Shown one piece after another: positions 8,226-17,110 of a stretch of 64,000 nt of DNA. The notes under the pieces were generated by a model. It saw only the letters and a program-made list of their open reading frames with translations, made no database searches and was not told the origin of the DNA. Made by a program: the position numbers and the translations under genes. The stretch comes from Bacteroidia bacterium (GTDB lineage: Bacteria; Bacteroidota; Bacteroidia; Bacteroidales; F082), in contig JAJTAY010000022.1 in NCBI GenBank assembly GCA_021287165.1, positions 62,001 to 126,000 on the forward strand, read 5' to 3'. The first letter of the stretch is position 1. Each line of letters begins with the position of its first letter.

Positions 8226-8885
8226 TTAGTTGGCAGCTACTAGATTTACGTCAAATGCAATGGTGTCCTTGATGAGGTTGTTCTGAAGGAAATCCTTTAC
8301 ACTCTGCTCGGTGAGCGATCCGCCCCAAACCACACCCCATTCGTTGCGGTTGATTTCGAAGCGTGCCGTTGCAGTAACGCCGTTTTCGCCAATGCTGACA
8401 ACTGCCGGGAAGCTGATACCTTTGGTTACATCCTTAATTGTAAGGTTGCCGGTGATGCGGTGCGTGGCGCCACTGCCGTCGTTGATAGCTTCGGCAACGG
8501 TGATCTCGAATCTTGCAGTGGGATAGCTTTCCACCATGAAAAAGTCGCCGCTTTTGAGATGGCCTTCCAGCTTGAGCTTTCCGCTGGCTTCGTCAAGGTC
8601 TTCGCAAACGATGGTGTTCATATCGATCACGAAATTTCCTGCTTCGAGCGAGCCTCCGTCAACTGCAAGCGAACCTTCGCTGATTTTAACGGTACCGTGA
8701 TGAACGGTTTGCGTAATTTTGGCGCCTTCCCACCTGAGGGTGCTGGCATCGGTGTTAACGTTGAATACTACGGCGTTTTCACCGGCCGATGCTACTTCAC
8801 CGGCTTCCTGAGCTGTTTTTTGTCCGCCGCCCCCGCAGGAGGTCATGATAAAGAGGGCCGCGATTGCGTAAATTAGTTTGTTCAT
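8226..8885 (-). CDS. YceI family lipoprotein
   Basis: A 219-residue exported lipoprotein. The signal peptide ends in a lipobox (IMTSC, Cys17) followed by a glycine-rich linker (GGGGQK). The mature part is a YceI lipocalin-like barrel: TLRWEGAKI near the start, VDGGSLEAGNFVIDMNTI, then GHLKSGDFFMVESYPTARFEI and ITGNLTIKDVTKGISFP, the classic order of the family. YceI proteins bind isoprenoids or other lipids in the periplasm; the substrate here is unknown. The gene is single and convergent with ppa. Confidence 0.88.
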   Translation of the reverse strand: MNKLIYAIAALFIMTSCGGGGQKTAQEAGEVASAGENAVVFNVNTDASTLRWEGAKITQTVHHGTVKISEGSLAVDGGSLEAGNFVIDMNTIVCEDLDEASGKLKLEGHLKSGDFFMVESYPTARFEITVAEAINDGSGATHRITGNLTIKDVTKGISFPAVVSIGENGVTATARFEINRNEWGVVWGGSLTEQSVKDFLQNNLIKDTIAFDVNLVAAN

Positions 8886-9041
8886 TGTGGTTGAATGATT
8901 TGGTTTTAGATAACATTAAATGAATATTTTCATAATGTTTATAGATAGCGTCAATAAACACATGCAAAAAAACACATGTTTTTGGTTATTGTTCGCTTAT
9001 TTATGATTTTTTAAGTTAGCATTACGGGTAAATCTGTCTAA

Positions 9042-10178
9042 ATGGCTGGTATATACATACATATCCCTTATTGCAGACAAAAGTGTCACTATTGCAACTT
9101 TTTCTCTCTGGCAACGGGCCGTCACAGGGAAATATTTCCGCAAGCCCTTATCAGCGAAGCGATATCGAGAAGGGAGTACCTGGAAGGCGAAACAGTTCAG
9201 ACGATCTATTTCGGCGGAGGAACCCCTTCATTGTTAGGCGCGGAGGTGATCGGGGAAATAATCTCAAGGCTTTCGGAGCTGTTCGACCTGGATGCTGATG
9301 TAGAAATCACGCTCGAAGCCAACCCCGATGATCTTGACGAAGCCTATTTGAAGCAGCTTGCCAAAACCCGTGTGAACCGGCTAAGTATCGGAATTCAAAG
9401 TTTCAGGGATGAGGACCTGCATTATCTTAATCGCGTTCATGGCGGGCAAGATGCTTTGCAGTCGGTGCAGCGGGCTAAGGAGGTGGGTTTTCAAAATCTG
9501 ACCGTCGATCTTATTTATGGCATTCCAACCCTGAACCATGAGGCATGGAATCAGAATCTCGATACTTTTTTCGCTTTGGGTTTAGCCCATCTTTCGGCCT
9601 ATGCCCTCACAGTAGAGCCAAAAACGGCGCTCGATCACTTAATCAGTAAAAGAAAACTAACCCCTGTTGACGAAGTTCAAACTGCCACGCAGTTCGAAAT
9701 CCTCTTAAACCGAATGGAAAAAGAGGGTTTTGTGCATTACGAAATTTCCAATTTTGCCAGGCCGGGGCATTACTCGCGCCACAACAGCCTGTATTGGCTT
9801 GGCGGACATTACCTGGGTCTGGGGCCTTCGGCCCATTCATTCAATGGTCGCACAAGGCAATGGAACGTGGCAAGGCTTGATCAGTATGTTAGCGGCAGTG
9901 CCACCGAAGGTGTGGTGCAGGAAAAGGAAGTGCTTACCATAACGCAACGTTACAACGAATATATATTGACCTCGTTGCGCACCAGCTGGGGGACTGATCT
10001 TGAACATATCAGCTCGGTTTTTGGAGCTGGCATGGCTGAATTTTGCCTTAAATCAGTTCAGCCGTTTATTCATCAGGGTAATATAGTGCAAACCGGGAAT
10101 CGGCTTTTCCTCACAGCCAAAGGAAAACTCTTTGCCGACGGCATAGCCGCCAGCCTTTTCGCCGACGAGGCAGTCTGA
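9042..10178 (+). CDS. hemW: Haem chaperone HemW (radical SAM, HemN-like)
   Basis: A 378-residue radical SAM protein. The cluster motif is Cys11-x3-Cys15-x2-Cys18-N-F (YCRQKCHYCNFF); the Phe where HemN has a fourth Cys marks the HemW branch, which carries haem to target proteins rather than acting as coproporphyrinogen dehydrogenase. Further landmarks are YFGGGTPSLL, EANPDD, RLSIGIQSF, DLIYGIPT and the HNSLYW motif near 250, also HemW-typical. It starts at the first ATG of a clean frame and is divergent from the YceI gene. Older annotations would name it oxygen-independent coproporphyrinogen III oxidase. Confidence 0.9.
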   Translation: MAGIYIHIPYCRQKCHYCNFFSLATGRHREIFPQALISEAISRREYLEGETVQTIYFGGGTPSLLGAEVIGEIISRLSELFDLDADVEITLEANPDDLDEAYLKQLAKTRVNRLSIGIQSFRDEDLHYLNRVHGGQDALQSVQRAKEVGFQNLTVDLIYGIPTLNHEAWNQNLDTFFALGLAHLSAYALTVEPKTALDHLISKRKLTPVDEVQTATQFEILLNRMEKEGFVHYEISNFARPGHYSRHNSLYWLGGHYLGLGPSAHSFNGRTRQWNVARLDQYVSGSATEGVVQEKEVLTITQRYNEYILTSLRTSWGTDLEHISSVFGAGMAEFCLKSVQPFIHQGNIVQTGNRLFLTAKGKLFADGIAASLFADEAV

Positions 10179-10406
10179 CAATGTGATTTGAAGGCTGCGT
10201 CGCTCCATTTCAGGAGTGACCGCCCACTACAATTCTTAAGATTTTGATATTTAGGACAATGAATCTTACAAGCTGCCAGGGGACGAAGCTTCGCCAGAAT
10301 CTGGTCGCTTTTGTTGGCACCGGAGGGTATGATTCTTCGGTGTATGGAGTAATGCTTTTGTTATACATATCATTGACATTTAATTTGTTGCCTATAGATT
10401 GATATT

Positions 10407-11861
10407 TTATTCCGGAAGCAGCCACCAGAAGGGGTAGCCTTTGGCTTTGTGCAAAAACATATAATGCATAAACCACTTGAGCCAGTGACCCGCCAGGCCG
10501 GGTTCGCCCATGGTATAGCTGATGCTGCGACCGTAATCGGGGTATTTATCAAAATCGGGTACAATGGGGAATACGGTCATGGTAGCAGCAACGCCCTTCG
10601 TCATTCCGAAGCCGGCCGAAACGATGCAGGCTGCACCCATCTTTCCCATGGAGGCGCGGTGCCTCAGTTCGTGCTCTCCTTTCTTGATGAGATTAATGAT
10701 ATTCAGTGCGGTAATTTTTCCCATAACGCCCGAGGGCATACCGGTTCGTGGTGGTGTTGGGAAAATGGGCGTGCCATTTTTGCTGGTCATGGGCTTCGAT
10801 ATACTGTGCGGCGGGGCAAAGGCAATGCCAGGAGCAAAAATGTTCGGATAGTCGGGATTGCGGTAAGTTGATGGCCAATCGTCGATGCTCCATTCTTCGA
10901 ATGGTTTTTGGGTATAGTCTGCATCCACTTTCATAAGGCCGTTGGGAACAAACAATCGGGAGCTTATATCAGCCCCTGTGGAATCAAAGGCTTTGATACC
11001 TGCCCCTGCAAAGGAGGGAATGAGCATCGAAAAGTCGAATTCGAGGGTGTGGTTTTCACCATCAAGGGTTTCGTAGTGAATCAGGCCAGGTTCTACTTTT
11101 TTCACTCCTGCCCGTTTGATCCAGCTGATGTTATTCTCGCGCAGGAAACTCTCCGCGAACACCTTTGTACTGGTGATATAACCCCCTTTTTTAATGTGCG
11201 CACCACCCATGCCAAAGTCGCCAAGCTCGTATTCATTGGTGATCCAGGTGAGCTGGGCCATATGCTCGAGTTTGCGCTTGCGAATTTCGAAAGCTACATT
11301 GAGGATGTATTCGAATGCCGCTCCCTGGCAGGTGGCCATGGGATGCCCGGTTCCTATAACGATTTTCTGCGGAATACCCTGCTGCATTTTTCGGATAACC
11401 TTTTTAAGGTTCTCCCAGGCATGGGTGGCGTGATCGTAGGAGCAAACTGAGACGGTGTTTTTTCCAGGGCCAAGACCCTCTGTTGCCTCAAAATTGAGTT
11501 TGGGGCCAGTGGCATTCACTAAATAATCATACTCAAGTCGTGTAGTTTCGCCCCGTCTTTCTTCCGAGGTGTACTCTACCTCCACAAAGGGTTTACTCCC
11601 GTTGTGTCCTTCAGGGAAAATATTTACAGCCTTTGCCTGATGATGCTCGATGCCCCAGCGTTTGTAAAGGGGTGCCAGCTTGAATCGTACCTGATCGATG
11701 GTCATGCGGCCAACGCCCACCCAGATATTTGAAGGAATCCATTGGTAATAGGCATTTGGGGCCACCACCACCACTTCATGTTTTTTGCTCAGCTTTTTTC
11801 GCAGATAGGCCGACGCCGTATGGCCGGCTATGCCTGCCCCGAGTACAACAACTCTTGCCAT
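10407..11861 (-). CDS. sqr: Sulfide:quinone oxidoreductase-like FAD protein
   Basis: A 484-residue two-dinucleotide-binding-domain flavoprotein. The N-terminus has the FAD loop VVVLGAGIAGHTA (4-16), and VNATGP (116-120) marks the second half of the fold. Three cysteines fall where SQR enzymes have their redox-active set: Cys140 (SVCSYD), Cys178 (ATCQGAAFEY) and Cys412 (GAACIVSAG). The C-terminal stretch is rich in Trp, Phe and Tyr (HWLKWFMHYMFL), as expected for the amphipathic helices that seat SQR on the membrane. It would oxidise sulfide and feed electrons to quinone. Other NDH-2-like enzymes lack this cysteine set. It is a single gene with its own promoter. Confidence 0.78.
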   Translation of the reverse strand: MARVVVLGAGIAGHTASAYLRKKLSKKHEVVVVAPNAYYQWIPSNIWVGVGRMTIDQVRFKLAPLYKRWGIEHHQAKAVNIFPEGHNGSKPFVEVEYTSEERRGETTRLEYDYLVNATGPKLNFEATEGLGPGKNTVSVCSYDHATHAWENLKKVIRKMQQGIPQKIVIGTGHPMATCQGAAFEYILNVAFEIRKRKLEHMAQLTWITNEYELGDFGMGGAHIKKGGYITSTKVFAESFLRENNISWIKRAGVKKVEPGLIHYETLDGENHTLEFDFSMLIPSFAGAGIKAFDSTGADISSRLFVPNGLMKVDADYTQKPFEEWSIDDWPSTYRNPDYPNIFAPGIAFAPPHSISKPMTSKNGTPIFPTPPRTGMPSGVMGKITALNIINLIKKGEHELRHRASMGKMGAACIVSAGFGMTKGVAATMTVFPIVPDFDKYPDYGRSISYTMGEPGLAGHWLKWFMHYMFLHKAKGYPFWWLLPE

Positions 11862-11889
11862 ATTGTGTGTTTGGTTTTTGGTAAGAACT

Positions 11890-11920
11890 CAAAATTATAC
11901 AGACAAAAGAAGGAATCAAA
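11890..11920 (-). promoter_or_regulatory. Promoter of the sulfide:quinone oxidoreductase gene
   Basis: On the minus strand TTTG (11920-11917) is followed after 19 bases by TAATTTTG (11897-11890), close to the ideal Bacteroidota -33/-7 pair. The ATG at 11861 lies 28 bases further on. Confidence 0.75.
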
Positions 11921-12046
11921 ATATTGATAAAATTAGATGTTATTGAGGGTGAATTGCAAACGAGATGTTAATTATTTGCCATGCTGCAATAATTAGAGAG
12001 TGTTATCGCTATGAGGAATCTCAAAGACCAGACCATGAATTCGAGA

Positions 12047-12742
12047 ATGAAATTGAATGTTTTAGCTTCACTGTTGGTGCTGCTCACAGCAATCTCTTCC
12101 TGCAAGCACGATCCTGTTTTTCCGGATAACGGGCAAGATCCACCTCCAAGTGCTTTCTGTGATCCCGACACCGTATATTTCCATAACGAGATACTTCCAC
12201 TGCTTAATTCGGGCTGTGCAGTTTCGGGTTGTCACAATGCAGCCTCCGCTGAGGATGGCGTGGTGCTTACCGACTACAGTAAAATCATCAGCACAGGTAA
12301 AGTGAAGCCCGGAAAACCCAATGATTCGAAACTTTACAAAGTGCTTATCGATAACGACCCTGGTGACCGCATGCCTCCTCCACCCCGAAGCCCTTTTACC
12401 ACCGATCAGATTACCAAGGTGCGCCGATGGATTGAGCAAGGAGCTAAAAATAACCGTTGCGAATCAAACAATTGCGATACGCTGAATGTTTCTTTTTCAG
12501 CGCATATTCAACCTATGATGCAAAACAACTGTACCGGCTGTCATTCGGGCAACCAGCCTCAGGGTGGTGTAAGCCTTACCTCTTATGCCACCATAGCTGC
12601 TTCTGCTGCTTCCGGCCGGCTACTCGGAAGCGTGATGCACAGCCCTGGCTATGCCGCTATGCCTCAGGGGGCACCCAAACTCGACAATTGTAAAATCACT
12701 CAAATCAAAAAATGGATTAACAATGGCACTCCCAACAACTAA
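12047..12742 (+). CDS. Two-haem-motif c-type cytochrome lipoprotein
   Basis: About 231 residues from the ATG at 12047; in-frame ATGs at 12011 and 12035 are alternatives, but this one gives the cleanest signal peptide, ending in a lipobox (TAISSC). Two similar halves follow. The first carries GCAVSGCHN, a Cys-x4-Cys-His motif, the second NNCTGCHSG, a regular Cys-x2-Cys-His. Each half ends in a PP- or MPQ-containing segment and an I..I..WI..G helix (KVRRWIEQG, QIKKWINNG). This is the layout of the planctomycete-type cytochrome c domain common in Bacteroidota. Haem attachment to the first motif is uncertain. It overlaps the next gene by 20 bases. Confidence 0.72.
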   Translation: MKLNVLASLLVLLTAISSCKHDPVFPDNGQDPPPSAFCDPDTVYFHNEILPLLNSGCAVSGCHNAASAEDGVVLTDYSKIISTGKVKPGKPNDSKLYKVLIDNDPGDRMPPPPRSPFTTDQITKVRRWIEQGAKNNRCESNNCDTLNVSFSAHIQPMMQNNCTGCHSGNQPQGGVSLTSYATIAASAASGRLLGSVMHSPGYAAMPQGAPKLDNCKITQIKKWINNGTPNN

Positions 12743-13106
12743 ACGCCTGCTGATTTCCATCAGCTTTCTTGCATTGATGAGCCTTTCGCTGAACAGCTGC
12801 TATAAGGACAATGAGGAAGATTTGTACGGAAATAATTGCCAAACGAGCAATGTTTCCTTTAGTGCAACCATTCAACCTGTGCTCAACGCCAACTGCGTTT
12901 CGTGTCACAGTGGGGCAGGAGCTTCGGCCGGCATCCGCCTGTCGAACCACAGCGAGGTTTCGGCAGCCATTGATGGCGGACGTTTCATTGGGGCCATAAA
13001 ACATCAAGGCGGCTTTTCGGCCATGCCACCTTCCGGGCCGAAGCTAACCACCTGCCAGATCAGCCAGATCGAAGCCTGGGTGGCCCAGGGCAAACCAAAC
13101 AATTAG
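12723..13106 (+). CDS. Single-haem-motif c-type cytochrome lipoprotein
   Basis: 127 residues from the ATG at 12723, inside the end of the preceding gene. The signal peptide ends in SLNSC (lipobox). The mature domain resembles the second half of the upstream protein: NVSFSATIQPVLNANCVSCH, then GGRFIGAIKHQGGFSAMPP, Cys at GPKLTTCQ, and QIEAWVAQGKPNN at the end. The shared ends (pattern G.P.N) and shared spacing suggest duplication. Longer readings from upstream codons would lose the signal peptide. It likely works with its neighbour at the cell surface or in the periplasm. Confidence 0.75.
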   Translation: MALPTTKRLLISISFLALMSLSLNSCYKDNEEDLYGNNCQTSNVSFSATIQPVLNANCVSCHSGAGASAGIRLSNHSEVSAAIDGGRFIGAIKHQGGFSAMPPSGPKLTTCQISQIEAWVAQGKPNN

Positions 13107-13134
13107 CTAAATTTTACCAAAACCTGAATCTGAT

Positions 13135-14007
13135 ATGAAGCCTGCTACCAATCTGATTGTGATTTTTCTGTTTCTGACAGCCAATGCCTTGGCCCAGAGC
13201 AACCTGCTCGATATGTTTGAAGACGAAACGCCCAAAACCGAATATGCCTATGCCACCTTCAAGGCCCCGAGGGTAGTTTACGGTCAAAGCGTGGAGCAGC
13301 CTGCCAAAGGCAATATGATGTTCTTGATTCAGCACAATTTTGGCTCGGTCAACTCGGGTTTTTACGACCTTTTTGGCCTCGACCGCGCCACCATGCGCAT
13401 GGCTCTGGAATATGGGCTCAACGATAGGATAATGCTTGCTGCCGGACGCAGCACCTGGCAGAAAACATACGATGCGGGCTTAAAGGTCAAACTGTTGCGA
13501 CAGAGTTCGGGAGAGGTCAACATGCCTGTATCACTCTCCTATGCAACAGGTATGGCGCTCAACAGCAGCCGCTGGTCCAATCCCGAAAGAAAGAATTTTT
13601 TCAGCTCCCGCTTATCCTACTACCATCAGCTGCTCATTGCCCGCAAGTTCAGTCCGGGTGTCAGCCTTCAGCTCAGCCCGACGGTTATTCACAAAAATCT
13701 TGTTCCCACGCGCGATGACCAGAACACCTCTTATGCACTGGGTGCCGGCGGACGCTTCAAACTAACCCAAAGAGCCTCTTTCAACGCAGAGTACTTTTTC
13801 TATCCCTCGTCGCAAACAACAATGGAAAGGCATGATGCCCTTTCAGTAGGATTTGATATCGAAACCGGAGGACATGTTTTTCAATTGCATTTCAGCAATG
13901 CAGGCGCTATGTTCGAGCGGGCTTTCATCACCGAGTCGGCCGGACGATGGGCAAAAGGCGATATCTACTTTGGATTCAACCTTTACCGGAATTTTGTGAT
14001 AAAATAG
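13135..14007 (+). CDS. DUF5777 family beta-barrel protein
   Basis: 290 residues with a Sec signal peptide (cleaved after ANALAQ). The mature N-terminus TEYAYATFKAPRVVYGQSVEQP and the block MFLIQHNFGSVNSGFYDLFGLD are characteristic of DUF5777 proteins. The rest alternates polar and hydrophobic residues in short strands and ends in an aromatic (FNLYRNFVIK), as outer-membrane barrels do. It starts 28 bases after the cytochrome lipoprotein gene, so the three form a likely operon; DUF5777 proteins commonly sit next to cytochrome-like lipoproteins and YceI proteins. Function is unknown. Confidence 0.75.
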   Translation: MKPATNLIVIFLFLTANALAQSNLLDMFEDETPKTEYAYATFKAPRVVYGQSVEQPAKGNMMFLIQHNFGSVNSGFYDLFGLDRATMRMALEYGLNDRIMLAAGRSTWQKTYDAGLKVKLLRQSSGEVNMPVSLSYATGMALNSSRWSNPERKNFFSSRLSYYHQLLIARKFSPGVSLQLSPTVIHKNLVPTRDDQNTSYALGAGGRFKLTQRASFNAEYFFYPSSQTTMERHDALSVGFDIETGGHVFQLHFSNAGAMFERAFITESAGRWAKGDIYFGFNLYRNFVIK

Positions 14008-14075
14008 CAAAGCTTAAGCGCTACAACTGGTTTAGCACCTAAACGGATGGGAGGAAGAGCTTCTGAAATTACCGC

Positions 14076-14912
14076 TCAGAGATGCTTATCCTCCACCTGA
14101 AGTACCTCGTAAGTTTCCGCATCGTAAACGAAAACCACTACCGAGCAATGCTGGTGTTTATAGGCAGCTGGCAAGGTGAGCTGATAGGTTTTTGTGGCTG
14201 AGTTTCCGGCCTGAGGATTGCTTAAAATCTGATCGCCCCAGATGCCGTTGACGGCTTCGCGCAAAACATGCCTGTGCACATACTCTGCAATAACGGGCGT
14301 GGGGCCGGCATTGGGGTCGTTATTGCGTTGCGCGCTTACCAGACTATCTTCCACCAGACAAACCTGAAGTTTGAAATTTCCCTGCAAGGCCGTGAGGAAG
14401 GTGGTTTTAGCTGTGATGTCGAGTTTTCGGCTTGTTGTGTTGTAGTTGGCACTCAGTTCGATTTTTGCAGCAGCTTCACTTTCCATGGCTTCGGCCACCT
14501 TTGTAGCCCAGTTGCCGGGAGGGAAATGCCAGAAAGTGTTGTTTTTCAACCTGTTTATCAGCGCATTGGGGTTGCCATTGGCCGAAATGTTGAAAAACTG
14601 ATCCCATGCTTCCCCAGCCTGACTACGGTAATCGGCATTGAATGGGGCCGATTGTGGCCGGGCAAAATAGCCGGCATGAACTGCCATTACAATCAGCCTG
14701 TCGCCATAAAGATTTTTCAGGTTTTGACTAAGCAACGCGGCAGTGGGACAGTTCACACAGGTGTGACCGGTATAATCTTCGAGCAGCACTTTTCGGTCGG
14801 CAGTGCCCGATTGACCGGCCTGCTGCTTGAAAGGAGGTTCTATGAGGTCGCAGGCTGCAGCAAGAATGGTGAGCAGAACTGCAAAGCCGGGTTTTATGAG
14901 GTGTTTTATCAT
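14076..14912 (-). CDS. Omp28-related thioredoxin-like lipoprotein
   Basis: About 278 residues from the ATG at 14912; two further codons upstream would need a TTG start. The signal peptide ends in a lipobox with Cys21 (LAAAC). Next comes VLLEDYTGHTCVNCPTAAL with a Cys52-x2-Cys55 pair, the Omp28 hallmark: a thioredoxin-like domain anchored in the outer membrane. A C-terminal Ig-like region (from about 160) ends with YDAETYEVLQVEDKHL. It follows the DUF6029 gene by eleven bases, making a TlpA-DUF6029-Omp28 unit that recurs in Bacteroidota. The role is probably thiol-disulfide exchange on surface proteins, by inference. Confidence 0.82.
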   Translation of the reverse strand: MIKHLIKPGFAVLLTILAAACDLIEPPFKQQAGQSGTADRKVLLEDYTGHTCVNCPTAALLSQNLKNLYGDRLIVMAVHAGYFARPQSAPFNADYRSQAGEAWDQFFNISANGNPNALINRLKNNTFWHFPPGNWATKVAEAMESEAAAKIELSANYNTTSRKLDITAKTTFLTALQGNFKLQVCLVEDSLVSAQRNNDPNAGPTPVIAEYVHRHVLREAVNGIWGDQILSNPQAGNSATKTYQLTLPAAYKHQHCSVVVFVYDAETYEVLQVEDKHL

Positions 14913-14923
14913 AATCAATCAGA

Positions 14924-16579
14924 TTAGAATGATGTTGAAAATGTGACAGTTACCCCGCTGCTCGCCGGCACCTGTCGGCAAACCCCGCCAATGCATACTA
15001 CGCCTTCGGCCTGTCGTCCGGCGCTAAGGGCAAGGCGGCTTGCGCCGCGCGTTGTTCCTGCCGAAACGGTGTAATAGTGCTTGCGCATTGCTTTGCCAGG
15101 GTTGCCAAAATTGTACTGATCGCCAACAGAAACAAACCATTTGGGAGCAATAGTGTATTCGGCCATCAGGGCCGCCCAGTCGCCCATGTCCTGCTTGGTC
15201 ATAAGTACCTGCGCCTCAACGCGAAGTGCCTTGCGGTTGCTGAGCTTATAAGTTATATCGGCCAGTGCAATATTGGCCTCAACGGCTTCCTCACCAGCAT
15301 GTCCCTGAAGGGTGGCTATGTCGTAGTGAAGGTTCATAAACTGAAATAAGCCTTTGAGTTTCGGGCTGAAGCGTTTATCGACCTCAATGTTGAAATCGCG
15401 AAAAAACACATGGTCCGATACTGCAAAGAATTTCGAATGATAGCCTTTAGTGCCGTCCTGACCTATGGCGGTTGTATCGTTCAATGCAGTTCGGGCAATA
15501 TCGTTTACCTGGCTGAAATTCAACGCCACAGATGTTCCGTATTTTCCGCCCAGCAGGCTGCCGCGCGGAATTTTATAGTTGAGCTGCAGCTGCATTCCCA
15601 TTTCTCCGTTCGCCTGAGTGGCGTAGGGATACTTTCCCGTCAGGCTGTAGGCGTGAATACGATTGATAGGAGGAATAAAATTGATATCCAGGGCATTGCC
15701 GAGCTGAGAGCGGTCGCTTTTAAAACCCATATTGTCAACCCGCTTCAATTGCACCACCGCCCCAAACCCACGTGTGGCATACGAAAGGGAGGCCAGTGCC
15801 GATCTGCCTTCGCGATAGATGAAATTGTTGGTGGCAGAGGGGTCGTTCACCTTTTGGGCGTATTCGGCAGCGAGCGTAAAATTGCCCCAGCCGGCCGTGA
15901 TGCGACCGGCCAGACCGCCGACGTTCTCAGGCAGAACGTAAATGGGGTCGGCATCGCGCTGGTATTTGCTTAGGCCGCTTATGCCAAGGCTGAGACGCCA
16001 TGGCGCCGATTCCCGATCGGGCAACAGCTCGTTGAGGTTGAACTCGGCGTCAAGCCCCCTTACAAGGCCGCGACTGTTGCGCTGGTAGCCTTGCCAAAAG
16101 AAGCGTTGTGTTCCATAAACCCCTTTAAGGGTGATACCTTTGGCGGGAAACAGTTGCAGCCGTAAGCCGTTGAGGCTGTTGTCGTAACCTAATGACCATT
16201 CCTCATAAGTGCGAAGCAGCAAGCCACTGCCAAACTGCTCGTAAAAGTTCCCTGCCGTAATCTCAGCAAAATCCGTGCGATAGCTAAGCCAAACATTGGC
16301 AAAACCGTTGCCTTCGAGCCTTGGGTCGAAGCCGCGCATAGGCGGCAAATAAGCTTCATAACGCAAGCCGGCCCTGAAGTCGCCCCAATTGATGAGTACA
16401 TTGCCAAATCCGTTGAATCCGCTCCGCTGCCCTGCCAGCGCCGAATCGGTAATGCCTATCGCAGCGTCAGTAAAATAGGCCTGCGCATCAAGCTGAAAAC
16501 TGCCATTGACTGTAGGCTGCTGAGCGTTGGCTGCCGAGCAGAATAAAGCCAGCAGTATTGAAATAATTATCCTTTTCAT
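14924..16579 (-). CDS. DUF6029 family outer-membrane beta-barrel protein
   Basis: 551 residues with a signal peptide cleaved after ANAQ. Nearly all the mature part is barrel-like: alternating patterns, many Gly/Tyr/Asn turns, and a Phe at the C-terminus (VTFSTSF). Family landmarks are NGSFQLDAQAYF near the N-terminus, GNFYEQFGSGLLLRTYEEW and YDNSLNGLRL. No function is established. It sits between TlpA (22 bases upstream) and Omp28 (11 bases downstream) and is probably the membrane partner of those thiol proteins. A late CIGGVC motif puts two cysteines in an extracellular loop or turn, which is unusual for a barrel. Confidence 0.75.
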   Translation of the reverse strand: MKRIIISILLALFCSAANAQQPTVNGSFQLDAQAYFTDAAIGITDSALAGQRSGFNGFGNVLINWGDFRAGLRYEAYLPPMRGFDPRLEGNGFANVWLSYRTDFAEITAGNFYEQFGSGLLLRTYEEWSLGYDNSLNGLRLQLFPAKGITLKGVYGTQRFFWQGYQRNSRGLVRGLDAEFNLNELLPDRESAPWRLSLGISGLSKYQRDADPIYVLPENVGGLAGRITAGWGNFTLAAEYAQKVNDPSATNNFIYREGRSALASLSYATRGFGAVVQLKRVDNMGFKSDRSQLGNALDINFIPPINRIHAYSLTGKYPYATQANGEMGMQLQLNYKIPRGSLLGGKYGTSVALNFSQVNDIARTALNDTTAIGQDGTKGYHSKFFAVSDHVFFRDFNIEVDKRFSPKLKGLFQFMNLHYDIATLQGHAGEEAVEANIALADITYKLSNRKALRVEAQVLMTKQDMGDWAALMAEYTIAPKWFVSVGDQYNFGNPGKAMRKHYYTVSAGTTRGASRLALSAGRQAEGVVCIGGVCRQVPASSGVTVTFSTSF

Positions 16580-16601
16580 GCCCGATTAGCTGATTTGGCG
16601 A

Positions 16602-17096
16602 TTACTTCTTTTTGCCTGCCAAGGCCTTAACTTTTTCGTAAAGCTCGAATTCTGCTCCCTCAAAATAGGCTGTATGCTGCGAAACTATTTTGCCCTGTGC
16701 ATCGAGCAGGAAGGTGTGCGGAATCATATTCACGTTCATGGCGCGTTTGAAGTCGCCATTCGGATCGAGCAATACTTCAAATTCCCAGCCTTTGCTCCTG
16801 GCAAAAGGAGCCACGCGCGAAACCGAGCGGGAGTCGTCAATGGAAACTGCAACAATCTTCACGCCTGTTTCGGCCTGCCACTCGGCATAATGCTCGTTGA
16901 ATGCGTCGAGTTCCTTTTGGCAGGGCTTGCACCAAATGGCCCAGAACGACAGGATAACCGGCTTACCCGTTTTGGCAATGTCGGCCGTGTTGATGGTTTT
17001 TCCTTCCAGGTTTTTTAAGTTTAGCGAGGGCAGGCTTTGCTGGGCCTGCAAACCCGACACCAATAGAATAAGGATGAATCCGAATAATCGCTTCAT
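16602..17096 (-). CDS. TlpA/ResA-like thioredoxin
   Basis: 164 residues with a cleavable signal peptide (after LQAQ). The thioredoxin fold is clear: PVILSFWAIWCKPCQKEL carries the active pair Cys56-x2-Cys59, and the cis-Pro loop reads MIPHTFLLD. TlpA proteins reduce disulfides in the periplasm, for example in cytochrome c maturation. Here it leads a unit with DUF6029 and Omp28, so the local target may be one of those. It follows manA by 14 bases, so the transcript may begin at the manA promoter. Confidence 0.88.
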   Translation of the reverse strand: MKRLFGFILILLVSGLQAQQSLPSLNLKNLEGKTINTADIAKTGKPVILSFWAIWCKPCQKELDAFNEHYAEWQAETGVKIVAVSIDDSRSVSRVAPFARSKGWEFEVLLDPNGDFKRAMNVNMIPHTFLLDAQGKIVSQHTAYFEGAEFELYEKVKALAGKKK

Positions 17097-17110
17097 TTCA
17101 ATGGTTTTAG

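Noticed and set aside
8940..9010. Short direct repeats (AAACACATG) between the YceI gene and hemW
   Set aside because: Low-complexity AT-rich DNA; two copies only and no fit to a known regulator site.
12651..12722. Longer N-terminus for the single-haem lipoprotein
   Set aside because: It would read through the end of the preceding gene in another frame and bury the signal peptide; the ATG at 12723 gives a proper lipoprotein start.
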